DNA of 64,000 bases from NCBI GenBank assembly GCA_017439585.1, contig JAFSIV010000020.1:19787-83786 (forward strand), given 5' to 3'. Positions within the stretch are counted from its first letter, which is position 1. Each line of letters opens with the position of its first letter. The stretch is from Clostridia bacterium. GTDB taxonomy: Bacteria; Bacillota; Clostridia; Oscillospirales; Acutalibacteraceae. Shown piece by piece: positions 16,306 through 25,079 of the stretch. The notes under the pieces were generated by a model that was not told the DNA's origin, did not search any database, and worked only from the letters and a program-made list of their open reading frames with translations. The position numbers and the translations under genes are program-made.

Positions 16306-17684
16306 TAAAGTTTCATCACCAATTCTTTGAAATAATTGCCTCTTGCCATAAAGTTCGGGAAAGCATCAAAGCTGGCGCATGCAGGACTTAAAGTTACAAT
16401 ATCTCCTGGATTTGCGTCATTATGGGCAGCATTTAATGCCTCGGCAATATTTTTAACCTTAACTATTTCAGGCTTTGATTTATAATTTTTATCGCGTTTA
16501 ACCGCTTCTTCTATTTTTTCGGCAGTTGTTCCGCAAAGGTATAGCTTTTCAACCTTTTCGAGTATATATGGAACCATAGGCTCAAAGGGGATTTTCTTAT
16601 CGTATCCGCCTGCTATGAGGTGGATTTTTTGGTTAAAAGCTTTTAAGCAGGCAATGGTTCTTGTTGGACTGGAAGCGATGGAATCGTTATAATACTTAAC
16701 ACCGTTTACCTCGCGAATAAACTCAATTCTATGCTCAACACCTTTAAAATCGTGAGCCACCTTTTTAATGGTATCAACACCAACATAGCCCCAAACGGCA
16801 GTAATAGCCGCGAGATAGTTTTCAACATTATGGTCGCCTAAAATGGTGATATCGCTCTTGTGCATAATCGGAACGTCAATACCTCTATAAGCCATGTGAA
16901 GATATCCCTTATTATCAAGCCAAGCACCGTTTTTAAGTTTCTTTTCCATACTGAAACCTAATGACTGACCTCTGACAAAGGTGCGGAAGCTTTCGGTTAT
17001 TTCATTGTCGCGATTTAAAACTGTTCTTGAAAAAGCATTTTGATGCATTATAACATTTTTCTTAGCTTCAACATATTCGTCCATATCCTTATGGATATCC
17101 AAATGATTTGGAGCAACATTAGTAACAACCGCAACGTCGGGGCTCTTTCGCATAGAAATAAGCTGGAAAGAGGAAAGCTCTGCAACAACAAAATCCTCTG
17201 CGGTAATGTTTTCGATTTCGGGAAGCAAGGGTTTTCCAATGTTTCCGCCAACAATAACCTTTTTGCCCTCGGCTTCAAGCATTTTTGCGATTAAGGTTGT
17301 GGTTGTTGTTTTACCGTCAGAGCCTGTAACTGCAAAAACAGTTGCAGGGCATAGGTCAAAGAAAACCTCCATTTCGCTTGTAACCGCGATGCCTTTTTTG
17401 CGAGCGGCTTCAAGCTCGGGAAGATTAAAGCTCATACCGGGAGTTCTGAAAATAATATCAACCTCTAAATTATCAAGGTAATCGTCACCAAGCTTTAATC
17501 TGGCACCTGCATTTTCCAGTGTATCCGCTAAATCGCCTATAAGCTCGCGAGAACGACGGTCACAGGCATAAACCTTGGCTCCCTTTGAAAGAAAATCTAA
17601 TATAAGCGGTGTGTTGCTAACACCAATACCGCACATAGCAATTTTTTTGCCTTTAATTTGCTCGAAAAATTTTTTGCAATCCAA
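16305..17684 (-). CDS. murD: UDP-N-acetylmuramoyl-L-alanine:D-glutamate ligase
   Basis: Adds D-glutamate to UDP-MurNAc-L-alanine in cytoplasmic peptidoglycan synthesis; 459 residues, normal length. The start is TTG at 17684 with GGGAG nine bases upstream. Mur-ligase motifs: AMCGIGVSN Rossmann start, TGSDGKTTTTTLI P-loop near residue 115, NVAPNHLDIH, EHRIEFI, YNDSIASSPTRT and LSPACASFDAF at the C-terminus. It is outside a dcw-type cluster and heads an operon with peptidase and PLP genes, which is unusual. Confidence 0.96.
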   Translation of the reverse strand: MDCKKFFEQIKGKKIAMCGIGVSNTPLILDFLSKGAKVYACDRRSRELIGDLADTLENAGARLKLGDDYLDNLEVDIIFRTPGMSFNLPELEAARKKGIAVTSEMEVFFDLCPATVFAVTGSDGKTTTTTLIAKMLEAEGKKVIVGGNIGKPLLPEIENITAEDFVVAELSSFQLISMRKSPDVAVVTNVAPNHLDIHKDMDEYVEAKKNVIMHQNAFSRTVLNRDNEITESFRTFVRGQSLGFSMEKKLKNGAWLDNKGYLHMAYRGIDVPIMHKSDITILGDHNVENYLAAITAVWGYVGVDTIKKVAHDFKGVEHRIEFIREVNGVKYYNDSIASSPTRTIACLKAFNQKIHLIAGGYDKKIPFEPMVPYILEKVEKLYLCGTTAEKIEEAVKRDKNYKSKPEIVKVKNIAEALNAAHNDANPGDIVTLSPACASFDAFPNFMARGNYFKELVMKL

Positions 17685-17728
17685 AATAAAACACTCCCTA
17701 AATAAAGGTAATATTATCCTAATATATT

Positions 17729-17757
17729 ATTATATCTAAATAATGGTAAAATATCAA
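17729..17757 (-). promoter_or_regulatory. Promoter of the murD-M42 operon
   Basis: Minus strand TTGATA, 17-nt spacer, TATAAT, about 45 bp upstream of the TTG start. Confidence 0.75.
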
Positions 17758-17805
17758 TAGTATAATACGCAATAAATTTATTATTTTTAATTTAAAAAAT
17801 TTTTA

Positions 17806-17834
17806 TAGACTTTTTATAAGTTTTGATATATAAT
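17806..17834 (+). promoter_or_regulatory. Promoter of the PrsA/SurA-like lipoprotein gene
   Basis: TAGACT, 17-nt spacer, TATAAT, about 42 bp before the ATG at 17876; GGAGG precedes that ATG. Confidence 0.65.
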
Positions 17835-17875
17835 AAATCTGTTATTATTTTTAATATCCGTTTCGGAGGTACAAA

Positions 17876-18958
17876 ATGAAAAATTTAAAAAGAATTTTGG
17901 CATTAGCGCTAATTATGATTATGGCTCTTTCGGTTACAGGATGTATACATAAGAAGAACGAAATCGCTGTAACAATCGGTGATGTTGAGTTTACATCGGC
18001 TTATTATATGTGCGCATTATTGGAGGCTGAAAGCGCAGGAAGAACAGAGGTTAGTAATGCGTTAACCGAAAAAGGCGAATATTCGGCAGATATTGATTAT
18101 TCTAAGCAGAAAATAGGCGATAAGAAGTTTGAGACCTGGGTTAAGGATACCGCAATCGATAAACTAAAAGAAATTGCGGCTTGGAAGCTTCTTTGCAAAG
18201 AAAACAAATTTGAAGCAGATGAAGAAATGCTTAAAAATGCCGAATCAAATGTTACTTTCTACTGGGATTATTACGGTTATTCGGCTTATTATGAAAGTAA
18301 CGGCGTAAGCAAAGAAACCTATACCGAATATATTAAGGATTCGGTGTATAAAGAGACTTATTTCGAAAAGCTTTACGGTAAAGATGGTAAAAAAGAAATT
18401 GCCGCTGATAAGGTTAAAACAACCATTTATGATAATTATCTTATCGCAAACGTTTTAGAAGCTTCTTATGAAGAAAATGCTACCGATGCTCAAAAATTAC
18501 TGCTTAAAACAAAGTTTGAAGAGTATGCAAAGTGGCTTAGAGATGGCAGCAAGACTTTTGAAGAGGTTTATTTAACCCATAATAATCAAACTGCCGAAGA
18601 CCATAAACACGATACCGAGTCGGACGAGCCTGCTCCAAAAGACCCTCATGCTTCGGTAATGGCATTTGATAAAAGTTTAAGCTATGCATCAAGCTATTAT
18701 GAAACCGCAAAGGCTTTAAAAGTTGGCGAGGTTAAGGTTATTGAGAATGAGGATAAAACAGGAGTTAAGCTTATTTTAAAGCAGGATATAACTGCTGATG
18801 CATTCTATTTAACCGAGCTTGATATGGATGCTCGTCACACTATGAAAGACGAAGAATTTGAAAAAGAAATCAAGAATTATGTTAAAAAGTTAGATGCTGA
18901 TGTTAGTAAATATGCTATTGGTCAGTTCAAGGTTGATAAAATAGTTTATCCTGAATAA
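17876..18958 (+). CDS. PrsA/SurA-like foldase lipoprotein
   Basis: 360-residue surface lipoprotein: KNLKRILALALIMIMALSVTGC with lipobox Cys22. After it comes IAVTIGDVEFTSAYYMCALLEAE, the N-terminal SurA/PrsA-type helix that binds clients, then a largely helical middle, and a C-terminal region (ASVMAFDKSLSYASSYYETAKALKVGEVKVIENED) where rotamase proteins have the parvulin domain. Its match to an active parvulin is weak, so chaperone rather than isomerase activity is more likely. It is monocistronic, with its own promoter and terminator. Confidence 0.62.
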   Translation: MKNLKRILALALIMIMALSVTGCIHKKNEIAVTIGDVEFTSAYYMCALLEAESAGRTEVSNALTEKGEYSADIDYSKQKIGDKKFETWVKDTAIDKLKEIAAWKLLCKENKFEADEEMLKNAESNVTFYWDYYGYSAYYESNGVSKETYTEYIKDSVYKETYFEKLYGKDGKKEIAADKVKTTIYDNYLIANVLEASYEENATDAQKLLLKTKFEEYAKWLRDGSKTFEEVYLTHNNQTAEDHKHDTESDEPAPKDPHASVMAFDKSLSYASSYYETAKALKVGEVKVIENEDKTGVKLILKQDITADAFYLTELDMDARHTMKDEEFEKEIKNYVKKLDADVSKYAIGQFKVDKIVYPE

Positions 18959-18969
18959 TAAGTAGACTT

Positions 18970-18995
18970 AAAAGGTTGCGTTCGCGCAACCTTTT
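18970..18995 (+). terminator. Rho-independent terminator
   Basis: Eleven-base-pair stem AAAAGGTTGCG/CGCAACCTTTT with a four-base loop, followed by an AT-rich tail. Confidence 0.85.
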
Positions 18996-19064
18996 AATAT
19001 TTTTAGAATTTTTTTAAAAATTTAAGCCAAAATAATTTTGATAACAAATTTATGGGTGGCTTTT

Positions 19065-19733
19065 ATGGAAGAAAATAAGAATAACGAAAAGATTGAAGAA
19101 ATAAAGGAATTGGGAACAGTTTCCTCTATCGGCGGAAAGCATAAAATCTATTGCCTTTCTATAATCGGCGAAATTGAGGGGCATAATGTTTTGCCCGAGC
19201 AAACCAAAACAACAAAATACGAGCATGTTATACCTCAGCTTGTTGAAATAGAAGAAAGTAATGAAACCGAGGGACTTTTGGTGATTTTAAATACGGTTGG
19301 CGGCGATGTTGAGGCAGGACTAGCTCTGGCTGAGCTTATATCGGGTATGAAAAAGCCAACTGTTTCTTATGTTTTAGGGGGTGGACATTCAATAGGAGTG
19401 CCTTTGGCGGTTGCAGCTAAACGCTCTTATATAGCGCCAACTGCTACTATGACTGTGCATCCCGTGAGAACAACGGGCTTGGTTATCGGTGTTCCCCAAA
19501 TAATGAATCATTTTGAAAGAATGCAAGGGCGAATAACCGATTTTGTTGTTAGAAATTCTAATATTTCTGCTGATAGGTTTACCTCTCTTATGATGAACAC
19601 TAATGAGCTTATAACCGATGTTGGAACGGTTCTTTCGGGTGAAAAAGCGGTAGAAGAGGGACTTATAGACGAAGTTGGAACATTGGGTTCGGTGATAGAC
19701 GGACTCTATGCTCTTATTGAAAACCAAAAATAG
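19065..19733 (+). CDS. TepA/ClpP-class serine protease
   Basis: 222 residues from the ATG at 19065 (GGGTGG eight bases before; upstream in-frame ATG unsupported). Crotonase-like ClpP fold: VILNTVGGDVEAGLALAELI oxyanion strand, GGGHSIGVPLAVAAKRSYIAP with the predicted nucleophile Ser, and MTVHPVRTTG with the His. This matches the TepA (translocation-enhancing protein) group near ftsK in bacilli, thought to act on signal peptides or spore coat-related proteins. No ClpX or ATPase partner is nearby. Own terminator downstream. Confidence 0.85.
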   Translation: MEENKNNEKIEEIKELGTVSSIGGKHKIYCLSIIGEIEGHNVLPEQTKTTKYEHVIPQLVEIEESNETEGLLVILNTVGGDVEAGLALAELISGMKKPTVSYVLGGGHSIGVPLAVAAKRSYIAPTATMTVHPVRTTGLVIGVPQIMNHFERMQGRITDFVVRNSNISADRFTSLMMNTNELITDVGTVLSGEKAVEEGLIDEVGTLGSVIDGLYALIENQK

Positions 19734-19739
19734 CAATTT

Positions 19740-19765
19740 AAAACTCGCTTTTTAAGGCGAGTTTT
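19740..19765 (+). terminator. Rho-independent terminator
   Basis: Stem AAAACTCGC/GCGAGTTTT followed by T residues, directly after the TepA-like gene. Confidence 0.85.
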
Positions 19766-19840
19766 TATATACATATTAAAAACTTAATAAACATATTTTT
19801 GCTTTTTTTATTATGAAATTTGCCTATTTTCATAAATTTA

Positions 19841-19869
19841 TTGTAATTATATGGTATTAATGTTAAAAT
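19841..19869 (+). promoter_or_regulatory. Promoter of the cytoplasmic beta-helix gene
   Basis: TTGTAA, 17-nt spacer, TAAAAT, about 58 bp before the ATG at 19928. Confidence 0.6.
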
Positions 19870-19927
19870 AATAACATAGATGGTTGCTTATATCGCAAAC
19901 ATTAAATTAATGAAAAAGGTAATGGCT

Positions 19928-21283
19928 ATGAAATGTTTTAAAACAAGCTCAGGATACGATGCTAAAATTGAATATATAGGTGGCGCTGAGGCAGAAGCTA
20001 AGCTTATGCGCGATAAGATATTAAACACGCAGAACACCGAGGATATTTATGAAATAAAGGGTAATAAGTATTACATAAATAAAAATATGACGGTTGACGA
20101 TATTCCCGCAGATTTAAAGCCGGGTGATGCGGTGCTTTTTGAACGCGGTGGATTATGGCGTATTCCTTGCAGAGAAAATGTTATAATTCCTGAGGGGGTT
20201 ATTTTCGGCTCTTACGGTAGTGGTGAGAAACCGAGATTTTATGGTTCGGCGGCTAATTTTGCGGGTGATCCTGATTGGGAAAAATTTAGCGAAAATATTT
20301 GGAAAAGGCATTTGCCAAACAGAAATGCCGGAATTATAGTTTTTGATGATAAATATGCTTTGGGTGATAAAAAATGGTCGCTTGAAGAAACAACCGCTAA
20401 CTATGATTTTTATTATGACGGTGAGCATGATGATATTTATGTTTATTATGATGGTGATTTGTTAAACGATTTCGAAAGCATCGAAATCGGTCAGCGCGGC
20501 GATATAATAACAATGAAATCGAATACCGTTTTAGATAATGTTTGTATTCGTTATGCCGCTTCGCACGGTGTTGCAACCGAGCATAATATGCATAATGTAA
20601 CCATAACTAATTGCGAGATAGGTTTTATCGGTGGCTCTTTGCAGTTTGATAGAGTGCGTTTTGGAAATGGTATAGAGATTAAGATGGGTGGGCAGGATAT
20701 AACCGTTAAAAATAACTGGGTTTATCAGTGCTATGATGCGGGTATAACCTTCCAAAGCTGGAATAACGGAAAAGAAAGCCGATATCACGATATTGATTTT
20801 TCTGAAAACCTTATTGAATATTGTTATTACGGATATGAATTTTTTACAACCTCTGCCGCAGGCGGCGGACCTTACAGCGAGTATAAAAATATAAATATAA
20901 GTGATAATATAATTCGTTTCTCAGGTTACGGCTGGGCGCACGAGCAAAGACCTGATAAATGGATGCTTTCTCATATCAGAGGCGGTCAATGGGCTTATAT
21001 GGATTATTGCGAGGGATTTAGAATATGCAATAATATATTTGATAGCGCTCGCGCTTATATTATCCATTGGTGGTGGCATGATGAAAATAAAAATGTTATT
21101 CACCCCGAGGCTCATGAGGGCTTAACCGTTTCAGAAAACACCTATTATCAAAAGCTTAGCGACGATAACCGTTGTCTTCTTTACCACCATAATGTGCCGC
21201 TTACAGCAAATGATGAAAATGAGTTGACCGAGGTTATAAAACGCTTCGATTCAAATCCTCGCAAAATAGTTTTAATGAAATAA
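19928..21283 (+). CDS. Right-handed beta-helix protein, predicted cytoplasmic
   Basis: 451 residues with no signal peptide or membrane segment; AAGG precedes the ATG at 19928. Pectate-lyase-like parallel beta-helix. It is clearly homologous to the lipoprotein at 41693 and to the last 420 residues of the protein at 25310: shared AVLFERGGLWR, YGSGEKPR, NCEIGFIGG, FGNGIE, VYQCYDAGIT, EQRPD and SHI. Invariant Asp, Arg and His in these stretches look catalytic, so a polysaccharide lyase or glycosidase acting on imported oligosaccharide is plausible, but the CAZy family is not recognisable to me. It is the first gene of the glycan locus and ends at a strong terminator. Confidence 0.75.
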   Translation: MKCFKTSSGYDAKIEYIGGAEAEAKLMRDKILNTQNTEDIYEIKGNKYYINKNMTVDDIPADLKPGDAVLFERGGLWRIPCRENVIIPEGVIFGSYGSGEKPRFYGSAANFAGDPDWEKFSENIWKRHLPNRNAGIIVFDDKYALGDKKWSLEETTANYDFYYDGEHDDIYVYYDGDLLNDFESIEIGQRGDIITMKSNTVLDNVCIRYAASHGVATEHNMHNVTITNCEIGFIGGSLQFDRVRFGNGIEIKMGGQDITVKNNWVYQCYDAGITFQSWNNGKESRYHDIDFSENLIEYCYYGYEFFTTSAAGGGPYSEYKNINISDNIIRFSGYGWAHEQRPDKWMLSHIRGGQWAYMDYCEGFRICNNIFDSARAYIIHWWWHDENKNVIHPEAHEGLTVSENTYYQKLSDDNRCLLYHHNVPLTANDENELTEVIKRFDSNPRKIVLMK

Positions 21284-21293
21284 AATTAATATT

Positions 21294-21331
21294 AAAAGGT
21301 CTCTTTGCTTTATATAGCAAAGAGACCTTTT
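21294..21331. terminator. Bidirectional terminator
   Basis: Sixteen-base-pair perfect stem AAAAGGTCTCTTTGCT/AGCAAAGAGACCTTTT between the convergent beta-helix and AraC genes; A/T runs at both feet allow use on either strand. Confidence 0.88.
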
Positions 21332-21344
21332 GTGCATATAAACC

Positions 21345-22217
21345 TTATTTCGCATCTTGAACAAACGAGCGGTATTTGTTTGGAGTGATACCGGTTTCTT
21401 CCTTGAAGCATTTGGTGAAATGACTCAAATTTGAGAATCCGCATTGAAGCGCGATTTGAGAAATATTCATTGAAGAATTTGAAAGATATTCAATCGATTT
21501 CTGAATACGAACACTATTCAAGTATTTGTTGAAATTGGTGTTAAATTCTTTTTTAAAAAGTCTGCTGAAATAACTGTAACTCATCGAAGCATTTTTTGCG
21601 GCCTTTTCGAGCGTTGCCGAGGCATAATGTTTATTAATGTATTTAACGGTATCTAAAAATACTGAATCCTTATCTTCAAAATTTAAATCTTGAATTTTAT
21701 CGGAATTTTTTTCAAATATGTATGCGCAAAGCTCTAAAACAGAAGCTTGAAGTATTAAACGCTTAGAAAAAATCTCGTTGGTGAAATTATCGTAACACCG
21801 TTTACATAGGCTTTGTATATATTCCGTATCCTCAAAATCCTTGTAAACTATAAACTCGTCCAGCAAAAAGAAAAAATAACTTGAATGGGGAAGAGGACGG
21901 TTCATTTTCAGTTCGATAATAGATGGGTCAAATTTAATATGATAACACTCACTGTTGCTAAGATATGAGTTTATACTGTGGGGGCAATTTGAATTTATAA
22001 ATATTAAATCATTCTCATTTAAAATAACTTCTCTTGAAACAAAAGAAATTTTCATTTTTCCTGAAATGCAATAAATAAGCTCAATGCTCTGGTGATAATG
22101 AGAAATAGGATTATGATTGTTAACCGACATTTCTCTGCGAGAAACTTCTATAAAAAAACTGGGATTTTCTTCATTGTTATCAAGTGAAATTGACTTGTTT
22201 TCTGCATCAACTATCAT
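21345..22217 (-). CDS. AraC-family transcriptional regulator of the glycan locus
   Basis: 290 residues from the ATG at 22217, seven bases after GGGAGG. The N-terminal half is a cupin sensor (HYHQSIELIYCISGKMKISF, then NENDLIFINSNCPHSINSY). The C-terminal 100 residues are two HTH motifs: LEKAAKNASMSYSYFSRLFKKEF and ISQIALQCGFSNLSHFTKCFKEE, followed by TGITPNKYR. It lies divergent to the permease/binding-protein genes at 22473, so it probably activates the locus when a released sugar binds the cupin. The TTGACA/TATTAT promoter is in the intergenic region. Confidence 0.9.
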   Translation of the reverse strand: MIVDAENKSISLDNNEENPSFFIEVSRREMSVNNHNPISHYHQSIELIYCISGKMKISFVSREVILNENDLIFINSNCPHSINSYLSNSECYHIKFDPSIIELKMNRPLPHSSYFFFLLDEFIVYKDFEDTEYIQSLCKRCYDNFTNEIFSKRLILQASVLELCAYIFEKNSDKIQDLNFEDKDSVFLDTVKYINKHYASATLEKAAKNASMSYSYFSRLFKKEFNTNFNKYLNSVRIQKSIEYLSNSSMNISQIALQCGFSNLSHFTKCFKEETGITPNKYRSFVQDAK

Positions 22218-22243
22218 GTTAATTACCTCCCGTTTTTTATAAT

Positions 22244-22272
22244 ATAATAAAATAAACAAATATAATTGTCAA
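22244..22272 (-). promoter_or_regulatory. Promoter of the AraC gene; intergenic 22218-22472
   Basis: Minus strand TTGACA, 17-nt spacer, TATTAT. On the + strand the only good -10 is TATAAT at 22373-22378, with no matching -35, as expected for an activator-dependent promoter. TGACA occurs twice nearby (22296 and 22315), a possible AraC half-site pair. Confidence 0.7.
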
Positions 22273-22472
22273 GAACTAAATTATGTATAATGATTTGACA
22301 GTTTTTTCACAAGATGACAAAAATATATTCAAATATAGCAAAAATTTAATATATATTTTTCATACTTTGTTATATAATATGCATAAACGATATAAGGATT
22401 ATTGTGATTTCTTTTATAAATTGTTAACAATAGTGCTAAAAATGAGTGTTTAGTGCATTTTAGGAGGCCATT

Positions 22473-23417
22473 ATGATTAATAAATATCGATTAAAGAGGA
22501 AAGCGGGGGACTATATGTTCTCAGCCGCCCGTTATTTGATTTTGATAGGTTTTGCCTATGTTTTGATTTATCCGTTTATTTTTATGGCGGTTAATAGTTT
22601 TAAAACATCAACCGACTGGCTAGACCCAACGGTGCAATGGATACCGAAAAGCGTATCTTTATTTAATATAAAGTATGCAGCTAAGGTTTTGGATTATTTT
22701 TCGTCTCTTTGGAGCACCTTATTAAATCAAATAATATCTGCGGTTATTTCCTTCTTTTCTTGCGCGGTTATCGCTTATGGTCTTTCAAGATTTGATTTTA
22801 AAGGAAAGAAAATCTTAATAGGTGTTATGATACTTCTCATATTAGTGCCTGACCCAATGCTTATGATAGCAAGCTATAATAATATGGACCATTTAGACTT
22901 TGTTGGAATACTTGGTTTGTTTAATAAGCTAACAGGAATAGATATCCGTCCTAGTGTTATAGATTCTCCATTTGTATTCTGGCTTCCTGCTCTTACAGGA
23001 ACAGGTCTTAAAAACGGACTATACATATATATATTTATGCAGTTCTTTAAAGGTCTCCCAAAAGAACTCGAAGAAGCCTCTTGGATAGACGGTGCTGGTC
23101 CTTGGAAAACATTTTTCAGAATTGTAATGCCTTCCGCGGGCGCTGCATCGGTTACAGTTTTGGTTTTCTCGGTTGTATGGTATTTTAATGATTACTATCA
23201 GGCAGATATCTTCTTCTCAGAGAAATTTCCACTGAGCGTTATGCTCTCAACCTTTACCAGTAGATTAAGCAGTATTGTTTCGCAAGATTTAAAATTCTCA
23301 ATAGGAGCTCTTATTTTGGCGGCTTCATTTATAACAATACTTCCCCTTTTGGCATACTTCTTGGTTATGCAGAGAAAATTCGTTCAAAGTATTGCAACCT
23401 GCGGCATCGTTGGATAG
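22473..23417 (+). CDS. Carbohydrate ABC permease, MalG type (no adjacent MalF partner)
   Basis: 314 residues, about six membrane helices; AGGAGG precedes the ATG. The cytoplasmic EAA loop reads LEEASWIDGAGPWKTFFRIVMP, which contacts the transport ATPase. It is in the MalG-like class (C-terminal permease of a heterodimer) and is followed by a solute-binding protein, but no MalF-type gene is beside it. The unpaired MalF-type permease at 40763 is the likely partner. It is the first gene read divergently from the AraC regulator. Confidence 0.9.
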   Translation: MINKYRLKRKAGDYMFSAARYLILIGFAYVLIYPFIFMAVNSFKTSTDWLDPTVQWIPKSVSLFNIKYAAKVLDYFSSLWSTLLNQIISAVISFFSCAVIAYGLSRFDFKGKKILIGVMILLILVPDPMLMIASYNNMDHLDFVGILGLFNKLTGIDIRPSVIDSPFVFWLPALTGTGLKNGLYIYIFMQFFKGLPKELEEASWIDGAGPWKTFFRIVMPSAGAASVTVLVFSVVWYFNDYYQADIFFSEKFPLSVMLSTFTSRLSSIVSQDLKFSIGALILAASFITILPLLAYFLVMQRKFVQSIATCGIVG

Positions 23418-23461
23418 CAATATTTAAAATAATAAAAAATAATTTTAAAGGAGAAAAAATT

Positions 23462-24850
23462 ATGAAAAATTTCAAGCGTATCCTTTGCTTGCTTCTTGCA
23501 ATGGCATTAGTATTTGCTTTTGTTGGATGCGGCGAAAAGGAAACAACTAGCACAGTTGATGACGACTGGGCAATTGAAGTTGAAGGCGGCGAGGTTCAAG
23601 GCGATAGCCAAGCAACCAGCGGCTCAAACAGTGGCAGCGGAAATCAATTAACCGCTAAACCCACCAAAGATGCTGACTCTCTTTCTTGGAAAGAGCTTTT
23701 AGCTCAAATGCCTTCTAACTTGCGTGGTTCAACCATTAAGGTTGCATCTTGGAACCCTATTAAAGATGTTACCGGTGCTCAGAAGGTTATCGATAGCTTC
23801 ACTAAGGAAACCGGTATTAAGGTTGCTTGGGAAGAAATTGACTATGAAAACTATGAAACCACTATCGCAGCTTATATCAATGCAGGCAAGTCTCCTGATG
23901 TTATCCGTTATCAGCATAGTACTGCTGCTAAAATGTCGGTTGCTCAGGATTTAAAAACTGCAACAGGCTATGATTTCAGCGGCGATATCTGGGATAAATC
24001 CACCCGCGATGCTTTCACTGTTAAGGGCAAGGTTTATGGTATTAACCTTAAAAACACCTTTAATATGCAGCCTCAGGTTATGTTTTATAGTGCTAAAAAC
24101 ATTAAGAACAATAATATGGAAGACCCATATCAGCTTTGGAAACAAGGCAAATGGACCTATAATAAGTTCAAGGAAATGTGCTTGCAGTATCTTGAAAAGA
24201 GCGGAAGCACTGCTGCTTGGATGACCTCTTATCATTTGGATTACTTGAACTGGCAAGGCTTAGACCTCGTTACTTTCGACGGTAAACAGTATAAGAGCAA
24301 CCTTTCTAATCCTAAGATTGTTACTGCTATTCAAGAAGCATGCAACAATGTTCAGAGCTCTATTGCAGCAACAACCATGCGTGAGCATGATAAACTCGAA
24401 AATAATACATACTTATTCTTCTCGGGTAACATTATTGCCGCAAGAAGAACCGACTTCCATTTCACAACAATTAAATCCGAAGGCAACTTGCGTTGCGTTC
24501 CGCTTCCGACCATTCAGGGCGTAACTAACTATGTTCCTATGCATGAGTCTGAGGCATACGGTATTCCTAAGGGTGCTAAGAACCCTGCTGCTGTTTACTA
24601 TTATCTCCGTTATTATCTAAACGCAGATAACTATGATGCAAAAATGTTCTTTGCTGATGAGCAGATATTAGAAACTTATAACTGGTGTATGGCTCAAAAG
24701 AATAAGTTCCATTATACCGGTAACACCTTTAATATGTCTGACTATATCCGTTCAGGAACTGCAGCTCAGGTTAAAACTCAGTTAGATAAAATTGCTCCAA
24801 CCGTTAACGCTTATGTTAAGAACGCTAACTCAACAATTGCTAAATTCTAA
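23462..24850 (+). CDS. Extracellular sugar-binding lipoprotein (family 1)
   Basis: 462 residues: signal with lipobox FVGC (Cys23), a low-complexity Ser/Gly/acidic spacer (residues about 28-72), then a family 1 solute-binding domain starting at IKVASWNPIKD with SFTKETGIKVAWEEIDYENYE and later YGIPKGAKNPAAVYYYLRYY. It captures an oligosaccharide at the cell surface for the ABC importer. It lies 45 bp after the MalG-type permease in the same transcript. Codon use is rich in GGC/GAA, consistent with high expression. Ligand unknown. Confidence 0.88.
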   Translation: MKNFKRILCLLLAMALVFAFVGCGEKETTSTVDDDWAIEVEGGEVQGDSQATSGSNSGSGNQLTAKPTKDADSLSWKELLAQMPSNLRGSTIKVASWNPIKDVTGAQKVIDSFTKETGIKVAWEEIDYENYETTIAAYINAGKSPDVIRYQHSTAAKMSVAQDLKTATGYDFSGDIWDKSTRDAFTVKGKVYGINLKNTFNMQPQVMFYSAKNIKNNNMEDPYQLWKQGKWTYNKFKEMCLQYLEKSGSTAAWMTSYHLDYLNWQGLDLVTFDGKQYKSNLSNPKIVTAIQEACNNVQSSIAATTMREHDKLENNTYLFFSGNIIAARRTDFHFTTIKSEGNLRCVPLPTIQGVTNYVPMHESEAYGIPKGAKNPAAVYYYLRYYLNADNYDAKMFFADEQILETYNWCMAQKNKFHYTGNTFNMSDYIRSGTAAQVKTQLDKIAPTVNAYVKNANSTIAKF

Positions 24851-24883
24851 ATGCAAAAGGCGAAATGCAAAATGCATAATGCG
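24850..24883. repeat. AAATGC heptamer-like repeats
   Basis: Right after the binding-protein stop: AATGCAAAAGGCGAAATGCAA and AATGCATAATGCGAAA, irregular copies of AAATGCA. Similar strings at 31574-31610 and 31674-31703. Confidence 0.5.
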
Positions 24884-24897
24884 AAACCAAATTGAAG

Positions 24898-24959
24898 TTT
24901 TGTAGGGTAGGCATTTATGCCTACCGCAAACGGAACGGATAAATCCGTTCCCTACAAAA
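24898..24959. repeat. Twin-palindrome intergenic element, copy 2
   Basis: Ten-base terminal inverted repeats TTTTGTAGGG/CCCTACAAAA flank two perfect palindromes: GGTAGGCAT/ATGCCTACC (24906-24925) and GGAACGGAT/ATCCGTTCC (24932-24951). Same architecture as the element at 3854-3919. It may terminate the upstream transcript; mobility is suggested by the inverted ends but no target duplication is evident. Confidence 0.75.
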
Positions 24960-25079
24960 TGATTAATATATTCTATTATGAAATCTTTTTCAAAAACCAT
25001 TTTGGATAAGGTTAAAATTTAATAAACCCATTCCAAATGATTTCGATACCCCGATGTTTTAATAACATCAAAACAAATT

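Noticed and set aside
19928-21283. Signal peptide on the first beta-helix protein using an upstream start
   Set aside because: The extra residues from 19880 (VAYIANIKLMKK) are too short and lack a cleavage site, and no ribosome binding site precedes that start.
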